Assembly (NCBI RefSeq): GCF_018070325.1
Contig: NZ_JAGPXY010000028.1
Span: forward strand, 17,860 to 81,859
DNA length: 64,000 nucleotides
Direction of reading: 5' to 3'
From: Micromonospora sp. H61
GTDB taxonomy: Bacteria > Actinomycetota > Actinomycetes > Mycobacteriales > Micromonosporaceae
Made by a program: the position numbers and the translations under genes. Shown piece after piece: positions 1 through 8,515 of the stretch; position 1 is the first letter of the stretch, and each line of letters begins with the position of its first letter. The notes below the pieces were generated by a model. The model was not told the DNA's origin and made no database searches. It saw nothing but the letters and a program-made list of their open reading frames with translations.

Positions 1-1112
1 GCCACCTCAACCACGGCTCGTTCGGCGCGGTGCCGATCGGCGTGCAGCGCGCCCAGCAGCGGCTGCGCGACGAGATGGAGGCGAACCCGCTGCGCTTCTT
101 CACCCAGGGGCTGGTCGACCGGATCGCGCACACCCGCCGGCACCTCGCCGGGTTCCTGGGCGCCGACCCGGACGGCAGCGCCCTGGTGGGCAACACCACC
201 ACCGGCGTCGCCGTGGTGCTCCAGTCGGTGGGCCTTCAGGCCGGCGACGAGGTGCTGAGCACCGACCACGGGTACGGGGCGGTGAGCCTGGCCATCCAGC
301 GCGAGTGCCGCCGCACCGGAGCGGTCAGCCGGGTCCTGCCGATCCCCCTGGCCGCCACCGACGAGCAGATCGTGCAGAGCGTCCGCGCCGGCCTGCGCCC
401 CGGGCGGACCCGGCTGCTCGTCGTCGACCAGCTCACCTCGGCCACCGCCAAGCTCTTTCCGACCGCCGCCGTCGTCGGCGTGGCCCACGAGCACGGCGTG
501 CCGGTCCTGGTGGACGCCGCGCACGCCCCGGGCATGCTGCCTACCCCGGTGGGCAGCATCGGCGCGGACTTCTGGGTGGGCAACCTGCACAAATGGGCGT
601 ACGCCCCGCGCGGGACCGCCCTGCTGGCGGTGGCACCGCAGTGGCGGGACCGGATCGAGCCGTTGGTGGTGTCCTGGGAGCAGGAGTCGGGTTTCCCGGC
701 CCGGCTCGAGTGGCAGGCGACGCTCGACTACACGCCCTGGCTGGCCGCCCCGGCGGGCCTGTTCACGATGCGCAGTCTCGGCGTCGACCGGGTGCGGGCG
801 CACAACGCGGCGCTCGCCGCGTACGGCCAGCGGGTGGTGGGGGACGCCCTGGGGGTGGCTCCCGCCGATCTGCCCGACCCCGGCGGACCGGGGGTGGCGT
901 TGCGCCTCATCCCGCTGCCGGCCGGCACGGGCACCACTATCGACGCGGCGCGGGCGTTGCAGGCGCGGATCGGTGAGCGGCTCGCCGCCGAGGTGGCGGT
1001 GATGAGTTGGAGCGGCCGGGGGTGGCTGCGGCTCACCGGCCAGGTCTACAACGCCGCCGACGAGTACGAACGGCTGGCCGCCCGGCTGCCGGCACTGCTC
1101 GCCCAGCGCTGA
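1..1112 (+). CDS. PLP-dependent aminotransferase class V-fold enzyme (isopenicillin N epimerase-like), 5' partial
   Basis: A fold-type I PLP enzyme of the class V family, the group holding isopenicillin N epimerase-like and cysteine desulfurase-like proteins. The open frame runs off the left edge: the first complete codon is at 3, and the visible N-terminus reads HLNHGSFGAVP, the usual substrate/PLP loop near the start of these proteins. About 369 residues are visible, so probably only 10-30 are missing. The PLP-binding lysine lies in the motif NLHKWAYAPRG, after DAAHAPG, whose Asp contacts the PLP pyridine nitrogen. The GTG at 30 is internal and not the true start. The 3' end overlaps the convergent M23 gene by 67 bp. 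The substrate cannot be told from sequence. Confidence 0.85.
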   Translation, partial: HLNHGSFGAVPIGVQRAQQRLRDEMEANPLRFFTQGLVDRIAHTRRHLAGFLGADPDGSALVGNTTTGVAVVLQSVGLQAGDEVLSTDHGYGAVSLAIQRECRRTGAVSRVLPIPLAATDEQIVQSVRAGLRPGRTRLLVVDQLTSATAKLFPTAAVVGVAHEHGVPVLVDAAHAPGMLPTPVGSIGADFWVGNLHKWAYAPRGTALLAVAPQWRDRIEPLVVSWEQESGFPARLEWQATLDYTPWLAAPAGLFTMRSLGVDRVRAHNAALAAYGQRVVGDALGVAPADLPDPGGPGVALRLIPLPAGTGTTIDAARALQARIGERLAAEVAVMSWSGRGWLRLTGQVYNAADEYERLAARLPALLAQR

Positions 1113-1804
1113 CTCGCCGCGTGGGAGCGGACGTCGGGACCGGACCGGCCGCGAGCGGACACCGAGACCGGAGCGACCGGGAGTAGGCGCACCGGGCCGA
1201 GGCCGAGCAGGGCCAGCGGGTCGAGATACTCATCACCCCGACGTAGGCCCCAGTGCAGGCACGCCTCGGCCGGGCACCCCGGATGCCCGGGCAGCAGTTC
1301 GCCCAGCGGCGCGCCGGCGGTGACCGGCTGACCGGGGCGCACGGCGGGTTGGACCGGTTCGTGGGTGGTCCGCAGCCCGTCGGCGTGCCCCACGGTGACC
1401 ACCGGTCGACCGGCCACCAGGCCGGCGAAGAGCACTGTGCCCGGCCCGGCGCTGCGGATCACCGCTCCGGCCGGGGCGGCCAGGTCGACGCCGCGATGGC
1501 CGGGCAGCCACGGTCGCGGCGGCCTGTCGAACCGGCGCATCGGACGGGGTGGCCCGTCGACCGGCCAGCGGAACCGCCCGGCGGGCGGCGGGTCGGCGAC
1601 CGGCACGGCCAAGGCCGCGCCCGGCACGGTCGGGTCGGCGACCGGCTCCCCCAGGGCCGCGACCGGCACGGTCGAGGTCGGGGGTTGGCCGGGCACCGCC
1701 GCTAGCAGCACCGCCAGCCCGCAGAGCTGGACGGTCAGTGCGAGGGGGAGCGCGGCGCAGAGCAACACCGTGCGGCGGATCGAACGGACGGATGGCTGTC
1801 GCAT
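1046..1804 (-). CDS. secreted M23 (LytM-type) metallopeptidase-domain protein
   Basis: A protein of 252 residues starting at ATG 1804. Residues 1-40 are basic and then strongly hydrophobic (a signal peptide or anchor). A Pro/Val/Ala-rich linker follows, then a C-terminal M23 domain. The first zinc ligands are in GHRGVDL (HxxxD). The usual HxH near the end reads CLHWGLRRG, so the zinc-ligand His remains but the first His, catalytic in LytM, is a Cys. Many actinobacterial paralogues carry this form, so it may act as a regulator or binding domain and not as an active endopeptidase. The last 67 bp overlap the end of the convergent aminotransferase gene. Longer upstream starts exist but would put a non-signal sequence ahead of the hydrophobic segment. 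Confidence 0.8.
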   Translation of the reverse strand: MRQPSVRSIRRTVLLCAALPLALTVQLCGLAVLLAAVPGQPPTSTVPVAALGEPVADPTVPGAALAVPVADPPPAGRFRWPVDGPPRPMRRFDRPPRPWLPGHRGVDLAAPAGAVIRSAGPGTVLFAGLVAGRPVVTVGHADGLRTTHEPVQPAVRPGQPVTAGAPLGELLPGHPGCPAEACLHWGLRRGDEYLDPLALLGLGPVRLLPVAPVSVSARGRSGPDVRSHAASQRWASSAGSRAASRSYSSAAL

Positions 1805-2051
1805 GACGGCAGCCTCCCGCCGACGCGGGGTTCTCCGCCGGCCCGGCCGACGGGGCTGTGGACAACCGGAGGTGCTGTGGACGACCACCCGACGCCCTCG
1901 ATGATCTGCTATGCCCCCGGGACGGCGGGACGCTGTCCACGGCCCGCCGCGCGAGCACTGGCCGTACCTTCGGTGCCGTTTTCGGGCCGCCACCGAGGGC
2001 CTAGGCTGGGCCGCGTACGGCGGGTGCCGCCGTCTGTACCGGGGAGGCCGC

Positions 2052-3197
2052 ATGACCACTCTCGATGACCGGACGTCGTCCCCCACCGGGCCCACGGTGG
2101 CCGAGGTGAGCGGCCCGTCCCGGCTCGCGGAGCCGGAGGAGACGATCAGCGCCGAGGAGTTGCAGCTCGCGGCCCGCAACCACGGCATCCCGCTGGAGGC
2201 GCTGCGCTACGACGTCACCCCGGCCGGGCTGCACTACCTGCTCATCCACTACGACATCCCGGAGCTCGACCCGGCGGCGCACACGTTGACCATCGGCGGC
2301 GCGGTGGACCGTCCGTTGACGGTCACCCTCGCCGACCTGCGCGAACGGCCCCGCGTCACCCGGCAGGTGACACTGGAGTGCGCCGGCAACGGGCGGGCCC
2401 TGCTGCACCCCCGGCCGGTCAGCCAGCCCTGGCTTGTCGAGGCGGTCGGCAACGCGGAGTGGACCGGCACTCCCCTCGCTCCGCTGCTGCGGGAGGCGGG
2501 CGTCGACCCGGACGCGGTGGACGTGGTCTTCACCGGGGCCGATCACGGTGTGGAACGTGGGATCGAGCAGGACTACCAGCGGGCGCTTCCGGTCGCCGAC
2601 GCGCTGCGCGAGGAGGTGCTGCTGGCGTACGAGATGAACGGCGCTCCCCTGCTGCCGCAGCACGGTGCGCCGCTGCGGCTGATCGTGCCGGGCTGGTACG
2701 GCATGGCGCACGTGAAGTGGGTCCACTCGATCGAGCTGCGGACCGAGCCGTTCGAGGGGTACCAGAACGCGGTGGCCTACCGGGTACGCCGCGACGCCGC
2801 CGACCCGGGTGTGCCGGTCACCCGCATCGAGCCGCGGGCGCTGGTCCGCCCGCCCGGCTTCCCGGACTTCATGTCCCGCCGTCGGGTGCTGCGACCCGGC
2901 CCGTGCACGCTGGATGGTCGGGCCTGGTCGGGGCACGCCCCGGTGGTCGCTGTGGAGGTGACCACCGACGGCGGGCAGAGCTGGGCGCCGGCCGAGCTGG
3001 ACCCGGCGAACGCGGGGGACTTCGCCTGGCGGCGCTGGCGGCACGAGTGGGTGGCTACCCCCGGCTGCCGGTACGTGCTCGGCGCGCGGGCGACCGACGC
3101 GTCCGGGCGGACCCAGCCGGTCGAGCAACAGTGGAACCGTGGTGGCTTCGCCAACAACATGGTGCAGCGGGTCGAGGTCGTGGTGCCGGCCGAGTGA
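2052..3197 (+). CDS. sulfite oxidase-type molybdopterin-dependent oxidoreductase
   Basis: A protein of 381 residues with the oxidoreductase molybdopterin-binding domain (about residues 60-235) followed by a Mo-co dimerisation domain (about 250-375). The molybdenum-ligand Cys is in TLECAGNGR. The ATG at 2052 is preceded by GGGGAGG at 2041-2047, which decides this start. No Tat signal is visible at the N-terminus, so it is probably cytoplasmic, unlike YedY-type enzymes. Members oxidise sulfite or reduce related S/N-oxides; the substrate here is unknown. It is a single gene, ending at a hairpin that separates it from convergent DUF2469. Confidence 0.85.
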   Translation: MTTLDDRTSSPTGPTVAEVSGPSRLAEPEETISAEELQLAARNHGIPLEALRYDVTPAGLHYLLIHYDIPELDPAAHTLTIGGAVDRPLTVTLADLRERPRVTRQVTLECAGNGRALLHPRPVSQPWLVEAVGNAEWTGTPLAPLLREAGVDPDAVDVVFTGADHGVERGIEQDYQRALPVADALREEVLLAYEMNGAPLLPQHGAPLRLIVPGWYGMAHVKWVHSIELRTEPFEGYQNAVAYRVRRDAADPGVPVTRIEPRALVRPPGFPDFMSRRRVLRPGPCTLDGRAWSGHAPVVAVEVTTDGGQSWAPAELDPANAGDFAWRRWRHEWVATPGCRYVLGARATDASGRTQPVEQQWNRGGFANNMVQRVEVVVPAE

Positions 3198-3214
3198 TCG
3201 GCGGCGGGGGTCAC

Positions 3215-3237
3215 GCCACGGATGGGGGACCCGTGGC
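3215..3237. terminator. hairpin between convergent genes
   Basis: GCCACGG (3215-3221) and CCGTGGC (3231-3237) form a 7-bp stem with a 9-base loop. It lies in the 63-bp gap between the ends of the sulfite oxidase-like gene and DUF2469. There is no U-tract, as is common for actinobacterial terminators. It could serve both strands. Confidence 0.45.
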
Positions 3238-3260
3238 ACGGCCCGGCGGCTCGGGTGCGC

Positions 3261-3584
3261 TCAGCCGCCGAAGCCGGAGTCGGCGGGCAGTGAGATGTCG
3301 GGCTTCTCCAGCTCCTCGACGTTGACGTCCTTGAAGGTCATCACCCGGACGTTCTTCACGAAGCGGGCGGGACGGTACATGTCCCACACCCAGGCGTCGT
3401 GCATCTCGACCTCGAAGTAGACCTCGCCGTCGGAGTTACGCACGTGCAGGTCGACCTGGTTGGCCAGGTAGAACCGACGCTCCGTCTCCACCACGTAGGA
3501 GAATTGGCGGACAATGTCGCGGTACTCCCGGTAGAGCTGCAGCTCCATCTCGGTCTCGTACTTCTCGAGATCTTCCGCGCTCAT
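3261..3584 (-). CDS. DUF2469 family protein
   Basis: A 107-residue acidic protein starting MSAEDLEKYETEMELQLYREY, recognised as the actinobacterial DUF2469 family found next to rnhB. The function is not known. No membrane segment or signal is present. Its ATG (3584) overlaps the rnhB stop by 4 bases (ATGA), so the two are probably translationally coupled. It is the last gene of the rpsP-to-rnhB operon. A weak GGAAGG lies upstream inside rnhB. Confidence 0.85.
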   Translation of the reverse strand: MSAEDLEKYETEMELQLYREYRDIVRQFSYVVETERRFYLANQVDLHVRNSDGEVYFEVEMHDAWVWDMYRPARFVKNVRVMTFKDVNVEELEKPDISLPADSGFGG

Positions 3585-4393
3585 CGCACTCCGCCTTCCA
3601 TGGCCACATCTTCCCCCACCGGCGTCGGAGGCCGAGGCTGCTCGCCCAACGCCACGCCGACGGTACCCCCTGACGCCCACGAGCGCTCCATCGGCTCATC
3701 CGAGCCGTGGCCGCCGGGCCGTCGGGCGCGCGGCGGCCGGCCGTCGCGGCCGGAGACCGCTGCGACATTGACGTACGAGAACCGGTGCTCCCGGCACGGC
3801 CCGTGCTCCCGCAGCGCCGCCGAGTGCTCCGGGGTGATGTAGCCCTTGTGCTCGGCGAAGCCGTACGCCGGGAACACCCCGTCCAACTCCACCATGAGCC
3901 GGTCCCGGGTGACCTTGGCCAGCACACTGGCCGCCGCCACACACGCGGCCACCCGGTCGCCCTTCCACACCGCCAGCCCGGGCACACCCAGGCCGTCCAC
4001 GCCGAACCCGTCGGTCAGCACGTACTCCGGGCGGGTGGTGAGCGAGGCGAGCGCCCGGCGCATCGCGGCCAGGTTGCACACGTGCAGACCCCGGGCGTCG
4101 ACCTCCTCGGCCGGGATGACCACCACGGCGTACGCGAGCGCCCGGTCCACGACCTCCGCGTACACCCGTTCCCGGCTGGCCGGGGTGAGCAGCTTCGAGT
4201 CGGCCAGCCCCTCGATCTCGCCGCGTCGCCCCTCGGGCAGCACCGCCGCGGCGGCGACCAGCGGACCGGCACACGCCCCCCGGCCCGCCTCGTCGGCGCC
4301 GGCGACGTGCCGGAAGCCACGCCGCTGCAACGCCCGCTCCAGGGCGTACAGGCCGGCCTCGCGGCGCACCACGGTGCGCGGCGGGGTCAGCAC
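3581..4393 (-). CDS. rnhB: ribonuclease HII
   Basis: A 270-residue RNase HII, which nicks RNA-DNA hybrids and excises misincorporated ribonucleotides. The type 2 RNase H signature is clear: GADEAGRGACAGPL (metal-binding Asp-Glu near residues 34-35), then LADSK, and later AASVLAKVTRD. The family averages about 200-260 residues. Here the C-terminus has about 40 extra Arg/Gly/Pro-rich residues after SYVNVAAVSGRDG. It overlaps DUF2469 by 4 bp and the NUDIX gene upstream by 7 bp, consistent with one transcript. Confidence 0.93.
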   Translation of the reverse strand: MLTPPRTVVRREAGLYALERALQRRGFRHVAGADEAGRGACAGPLVAAAAVLPEGRRGEIEGLADSKLLTPASRERVYAEVVDRALAYAVVVIPAEEVDARGLHVCNLAAMRRALASLTTRPEYVLTDGFGVDGLGVPGLAVWKGDRVAACVAAASVLAKVTRDRLMVELDGVFPAYGFAEHKGYITPEHSAALREHGPCREHRFSYVNVAAVSGRDGRPPRARRPGGHGSDEPMERSWASGGTVGVALGEQPRPPTPVGEDVAMEGGVR

Positions 4394-4872
4394 GACGCCT
4401 CGCCCTGGCCGGCGGCGGTCGACTGCCCCAGCCGGGTCAGCAGGGCGGGCAGTTCGGGCGGGTAGAACCGGTCACCGCTGGCCGCCAACTCGTCCGGAAC
4501 CCACCAGCGGTGGTCGGCGATGCTGCGTCGCTCGATGTCGTTGAAGCCCGTGGTGTCCACCCGCCAGGAGTCCACCTGGAAGAGGAAGAAATCCTGCTCC
4601 TGGCGGTACCAGATGCCGTCGAAGGAGAACTCGGTCGCGTCGGACCAGACCGGCTCGCCCAACTGGGCCGGGTCGAGCCGCAGGCCGGTCTCCTCGGCCA
4701 ACTCCCGGGCCGCGCCCGCCGCCGGGGACTCCGACGGATCGAGCCCACCGCCGGGGGTGAACCAGTATCGGTGCCCGGGTCGGGCCGGGTCGAAGCCCTC
4801 GAACAGCAGGACCCGGCCGGCCGCGTCGACGAGCAGCACGCGGGCCGCGCGTCGAGGGGTGTAGACGGTCAC
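4387..4872 (-). CDS. NUDIX hydrolase
   Basis: A 161-residue NUDIX-fold pyrophosphohydrolase. The 23-residue Nudix box (G x5 E x7 REUxEExGU) is complete, running from GGLDPSE through RELAEETGL at about residues 42-64. Family members hydrolyse nucleoside diphosphates linked to another group; the specificity cannot be predicted. The start taken is GTG 4872, in front of TVYTPRRAARVLLVD where homology to the domain begins. The longer frame to 5112 runs into lepB and is not supported. The 3' end overlaps rnhB by 7 bp. Confidence 0.85.
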   Translation of the reverse strand: MTVYTPRRAARVLLVDAAGRVLLFEGFDPARPGHRYWFTPGGGLDPSESPAAGAARELAEETGLRLDPAQLGEPVWSDATEFSFDGIWYRQEQDFFLFQVDSWRVDTTGFNDIERRSIADHRWWVPDELAASGDRFYPPELPALLTRLGQSTAAGQGEASC

Positions 4873-4919
4873 CGCACCAGCCTGCCAGACCGAGGACGGA
4901 TCGCCCACGCCCCGTCGGC

Positions 4920-5555
4920 CTACGGTTTGGGAATGCCGTCGAACCCGTCGGGCACCGTCAGCCAGGTGGCCCGGTTGACCGGCCAGAAGACTGTGAACGC
5001 CCGCCCGACCACGTCGTCCTCGGGGATGGTGGCCTCGGTGATGTTCTGCTGGGACTGCTGCCAGTGCTCCAGTGAGTCGCCGGAGGCCGACCGGTGGTCG
5101 CCCATCACCCACAGCCGGCCCTCCGGCACGGTGATGTCGAACTCCTGGTCGGCGGCCTTGTCACGAATCCCGTCCATGGAGAAGATGTACGGCTCGTCCA
5201 GCGACTTGCCGTTGATCATCAGCCGTTCCTCGGGGTCGCAGCAGACCACGTGGTCGCCGGGGATGCCGATCACCCGCTTGATGAAGTCCTCACCGTCGGG
5301 GTTACCGCTCCACGCGGTCGGAGCCTTGAACACGATCACCTCGCCGCGGTGCGGTGACCGGAAGTCGTAGACCAGCTTGTTGACCAGCACCCGGTCATCG
5401 ATCTTGAGAGTGTTCTCCATGGACGGGGAGGGGATGAAGAAGGTCTGCAGCACGAAGGCGCGGACCAGCACCGCGACCAGGATCGCCACACCCAGCAGGA
5501 TCGGCAGCTCCTTCCAGAAGGAGCTGCGCGGCTTGTCGGTCTGCTCGTCAATCAC
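4920..5555 (-). CDS. lepB: signal peptidase I (first copy in the tandem pair)
   Basis: A 211-residue type I signal peptidase, which cleaves signal peptides at the outer face of the membrane. One N-terminal membrane segment (about residues 16-36, LPILLGVAILVAVLVRAFVL) is followed by the catalytic Ser box PSPSMENTL. The Lys box DFIKRVIGIPGD and the conserved MGDHRSASGDS box are present. GTG start at 5555. It sits 10 bp downstream of a second lepB on the same strand; paired signal peptidases at this position are usual in actinobacteria. Confidence 0.93.
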   Translation of the reverse strand: MIDEQTDKPRSSFWKELPILLGVAILVAVLVRAFVLQTFFIPSPSMENTLKIDDRVLVNKLVYDFRSPHRGEVIVFKAPTAWSGNPDGEDFIKRVIGIPGDHVVCCDPEERLMINGKSLDEPYIFSMDGIRDKAADQEFDITVPEGRLWVMGDHRSASGDSLEHWQQSQQNITEATIPEDDVVGRAFTVFWPVNRATWLTVPDGFDGIPKP

Positions 5556-5565
5556 GCCAAGGAGC

Positions 5566-6432
5566 CTACGTTGCCCGGCTGGACGGCACCGTCCGGAACG
5601 CGCGGGAACCGCCTAGTGCAACTGCCAACGGAAGCATCAGCAGCACACCGCCCTGCGGAGTCGGTCGCGCCGGAGTCGCACCGGGGGACGCCGTGGCTGG
5701 CCCGGAGACGTCCTCGAACGTCGACGGCACCGACAGCGCGCTCCACCGCGACGACGGCCAGACCACCATGAAGGCCCGGCCGACCACGTTGTCGATCGGC
5801 ACCGGCCCCTGGCAACGCGCGTCCTGGGAGACCTCGCGGTGGTCACCCATCACGAAGAGCTGACCGGGTGGCACGACGATCTCGTCGAAGCGCCGGGAGC
5901 GACACTCCGCCGGGTTGGGTGGCAGGTCCAGGGGTGAGTCCCGCAGGACGTACGACTCGTTGAGCGGCGTGCCGTTGACTGTCACCCGACCCTGACTGTC
6001 GCAGCACTCGACCCGGTCACCGGGGAGACCGATCACCCGCTTGATGAAGTCCTTCTCGCCGGGGCGGCTCACCCCGACCAGGTCGCCGACGGTGCGGGCG
6101 AGCCGGCCGCCGACGCCGGGCTTCGGCTGCTCGTCGACCTGCGGCGCCCAGCGGTCGGTGCCCCGGAAGACCACCACCTCGCCGCGCAGCGGGTCACGAA
6201 CGTCGTAGACGACCTTGTTGACCAGCACCCGGTCACCGACGAGGAGGGTGTCCTCCATCGAGCCGGACGGAATGAAGAACGCCTGGAGCAGGAAGGTACG
6301 GATCAGCACCGCGAGGCAGAACGCGACCACCAGCAGCAGCGGCAACTCCTGCCAGAGAGGCATCTGCCGGCGGGTGCGGCGAGCCCGTCGGCGCCACGGA
6401 TCGACGGTGCCGTCCTCGTCAAGCGTCTGCAC
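5566..6432 (-). CDS. lepB: signal peptidase I (second copy, with extra C-terminal membrane segment)
   Basis: A type I signal peptidase of about 288 residues. The Ser box is IPSGSMEDTL, the Lys box is DFIKRVIGLPGD, and MGDHREVSQDARC follows. One membrane segment precedes the Ser box. A second hydrophobic stretch, GGVLLMLPLAVAL, near the C-terminus would make it bitopic, unlike its neighbour. An insertion rich in Pro/Arg/Gly sits between the RGEVVVF and Lys boxes. The start chosen is GTG 6432, 7 bases after GGGGAG; GTG 6435 or a far upstream start at 6507 are alternatives. It is co-directional with rplS upstream and lepB downstream. Confidence 0.9.
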   Translation of the reverse strand: MQTLDEDGTVDPWRRRARRTRRQMPLWQELPLLLVVAFCLAVLIRTFLLQAFFIPSGSMEDTLLVGDRVLVNKVVYDVRDPLRGEVVVFRGTDRWAPQVDEQPKPGVGGRLARTVGDLVGVSRPGEKDFIKRVIGLPGDRVECCDSQGRVTVNGTPLNESYVLRDSPLDLPPNPAECRSRRFDEIVVPPGQLFVMGDHREVSQDARCQGPVPIDNVVGRAFMVVWPSSRWSALSVPSTFEDVSGPATASPGATPARPTPQGGVLLMLPLAVALGGSRAFRTVPSSRAT

Positions 6433-6618
6433 CACGCCACTCCCCGGTCCGCAGAAAACACCACCGCCCGGGAGCCTCGTCGAGGCTCCACGGGCGGTAG
6501 TGGACAACTACCCGCCACCTGGGCGGGACCGCTGCCTCGCTGCGCCCGTATCGACCAGGGTAGTGCGCTCTGGTCGGTACGGCATACGCGCAGCTCGGGC
6601 GGCGTGGCGAGCGGGAAG

Positions 6619-6975
6619 TCAGCTGGGCTGCTTCTCCCGCTTCTCCTTGATCTTGGCCTTCTTGCCGCGCAGCTCGCGCAGGTAGTAGAGCTTGGCGCGA
6701 CGCACGTCACCGCGGGTCACGATCTCGATCCGGTCGATGCCCGGGCCGTTGAGCGGGTAGGTCCGCTCGACGCCGACACCGAAGCTGACCTTGCGGACCG
6801 AGAAGGTCTCGCGCAGACCGTCACCCTGGCGGCGGATCACGACGCCCTGGAAGATCTGGACACGGGACCGGTTGCCCTCGACGACGCGGGCGTGCACCTT
6901 GACGGTGTCACCGGCCCGGAAGTCGGGAAGGTCGGTCCGCTTCGACTGGGCGTCAAGGGCGTCCAGGATGTTCAT
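6619..6975 (-). CDS. rplS: 50S ribosomal protein L19
   Basis: A 118-residue L19, a large-subunit protein at the 30S-50S interface. It starts MNILDALDAQ and contains FRAGDTVKVHARVVEGNRSR and the basic C-terminus. Length matches the family. The 143-bp gap to trmD is larger than elsewhere in the operon and could hold a leader, but I see no defined L19-leader structure. ATG 6975 is preceded by GAGGACGCAGCG. Confidence 0.97.
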   Translation of the reverse strand: MNILDALDAQSKRTDLPDFRAGDTVKVHARVVEGNRSRVQIFQGVVIRRQGDGLRETFSVRKVSFGVGVERTYPLNGPGIDRIEIVTRGDVRRAKLYYLRELRGKKAKIKEKREKQPS

Positions 6976-7118
6976 CGCTGCGTCCTCGTAAGGCTCACGG
7001 CGCACCGTCACTCGGTGCGCGGGTGGGTGATTCTGATTCCCGGGTGGTGATCGGCGGACCGACCCCGGTCGGGGATCCTCGCAGCCGACCGCGGGCGCGG
7101 ACGGATGCGGCAACCCCC

Positions 7119-7892
7119 CTACTTTGCCACATCCCCCGGTGGAGGTTGAAATCCGGCCTGGTCCAGGGCCGCGATGTCCCGTTTGTCGAGCCGGTCGGCG
7201 GGCAACGCGGCCAGCAGGTCCGGCCGGCGGGCGGCAGTGCGCAGCAGACCCTCCTCGCGCCGCCAGCGGGCGATCTTGCCGTGGTCACCGGAGCGGAGCA
7301 CCTCCGGCACGTCGTGCCCTCGCCAACTCGGCGGCTTCGTGTAGATCGGCGCCTCCAGCAGCCCGTGCGCGTGCGACTCCTCGTCCAACGAGCCCGCGTT
7401 GCCCAGCACCCCCGGCAGCAGCCGGGTGACCGCCTCCAGCATCACCAGGACCGCGACCTCGCCGCCGAAGAGCACGTAGTCACCGAGCGACACCTCGGTG
7501 ACCGGCATCCGGGTGGCGGCGTGCGCCAGGACCCGCTGGTCGATCCCCTCGTAACGGCCGCAGGCGAAGAGCAGATGCGACTCGGCCGCGAGCTCGTACG
7601 CCATGGCCTGGGTGAAGGGGGCACCGGCCGGCGACGGCACCAGCAGCCGTGGCGGCGGGGCGTCGAGCGGCGCGAGGGCGTCCAGTGCCTCCCCCCACGG
7701 CTCGGGGCGCATCACCATTCCCGGCCCGCCACCGTAGGGGGTGTCGTCGACGGTGCGGTGCACGTCGTGGGTCCAGGTCCGCAGGTCGTGCACGGCGAGT
7801 TGGAGTACGCCGTTGGCCCGCGCCCGTCCGATCAGCGACAGGTCCAGCGGGGCGAAGTACTCCGGAAAGATCGACACGACGTCGACGCGCAT
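7119..7892 (-). CDS. trmD: tRNA (guanine-N1)-methyltransferase
   Basis: A 257-residue TrmD, which methylates G37 of tRNAs using SAM and so prevents frameshifting. It has the N-terminal MRVDVVSIFPEYF, the SPOUT trefoil-knot region with CGRYEGIDQRV, and the SLGDYVLFGGE motif. It lies 11 bp downstream of rimM in the standard rpsP-rimM-trmD-rplS order. Confidence 0.97.
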   Translation of the reverse strand: MRVDVVSIFPEYFAPLDLSLIGRARANGVLQLAVHDLRTWTHDVHRTVDDTPYGGGPGMVMRPEPWGEALDALAPLDAPPPRLLVPSPAGAPFTQAMAYELAAESHLLFACGRYEGIDQRVLAHAATRMPVTEVSLGDYVLFGGEVAVLVMLEAVTRLLPGVLGNAGSLDEESHAHGLLEAPIYTKPPSWRGHDVPEVLRSGDHGKIARWRREEGLLRTAARRPDLLAALPADRLDKRDIAALDQAGFQPPPGDVAK

Positions 7893-7903
7893 GCGGGCTG
7901 GTC

Positions 7904-8515
7904 CTAAAGGTCGAGCAGTCCGGCTGGCGGGTCGACGATCACACGTCCGCCGGCCAGGTCGACCTCCGGAACGATCGCCCGGACGAACGGGATCAACGCG
8001 GTACGCCCCTCGGGGCGTCGCAGCACCAGCAGGACCGACGTGGGCGCGTGGTCGATGCGGGCGACCTCGCCCAGGCGTTCGCCGGCCGGGGTCACCACGG
8101 CCAACCCGACCAGCTGGTGGTCGTGGAACTCCTCCGGGTCGTCCGGTGGGGTCACGTCGGCGCTGTCCACCACGAGCAGCGTTCCGCGCAGCGCCTCGGC
8201 GGTGTTGCGGTCCGGGATGCCCTCGAACGCGATCAGCACCCGACCCTGGTGGAAGCGGGATTCCTCGATGGTCAGCTCGGCGGGAACCCGGAACGGCACC
8301 CCGGGCTCATCGCTGGCTGTCGGGGGCGTCGCCCCCGGCTCGGTGCGCAGCACACCGCTGCTGCGCGGGGACGCAGTCGGGGGCGTCGCCCCCGGCTCGG
8401 TGCGCAGCACCGTGCCGGGGGCGAACCGTGCCTCGGGCTCGTCGGTCCGCACTTCCACGGTGACCTCACCGCGGACACCGTGCGGCTTGCCGATCCTGCC
8501 GACGACGAGCTGCAT
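7904..8515 (-). CDS. rimM: 16S rRNA processing protein RimM with an in-frame repeat insertion
   Basis: RimM assists 16S rRNA maturation and binds S19. The protein is 203 residues against the usual 165-180. It starts MQLVVGRIGKPHGVRGEVTVEVRTDEPEARF and ends with the PRC-barrel part (DHQLVGLAVVTPAGERLGEV). The extra length is a 19-residue unit, VLRTEPGATPPTASPRSSG, duplicated in tandem at about residues 35-72, between the first beta-barrel strands. The DNA repeat is described separately. The gene start overlaps the khpA stop (TGATG). Confidence 0.93.
   Translation of the reverse strand: MQLVVGRIGKPHGVRGEVTVEVRTDEPEARFAPGTVLRTEPGATPPTASPRSSGVLRTEPGATPPTASDEPGVPFRVPAELTIEESRFHQGRVLIAFEGIPDRNTAEALRGTLLVVDSADVTPPDDPEEFHDHQLVGLAVVTPAGERLGEVARIDHAPTSVLLVLRRPEGRTALIPFVRAIVPEVDLAGGRVIVDPPAGLLDL
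8319..8410. repeat. in-frame tandem palindromic repeat inside rimM
   Basis: A 35-bp unit at 8319-8353 recurs without mismatch at 8376-8410, giving a 57-bp (19-codon) period. Each unit contains the palindrome GGGGGCGTCGCCCCC. Because the period is a multiple of three, the reading frame of rimM stays open. Confidence 0.9.
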
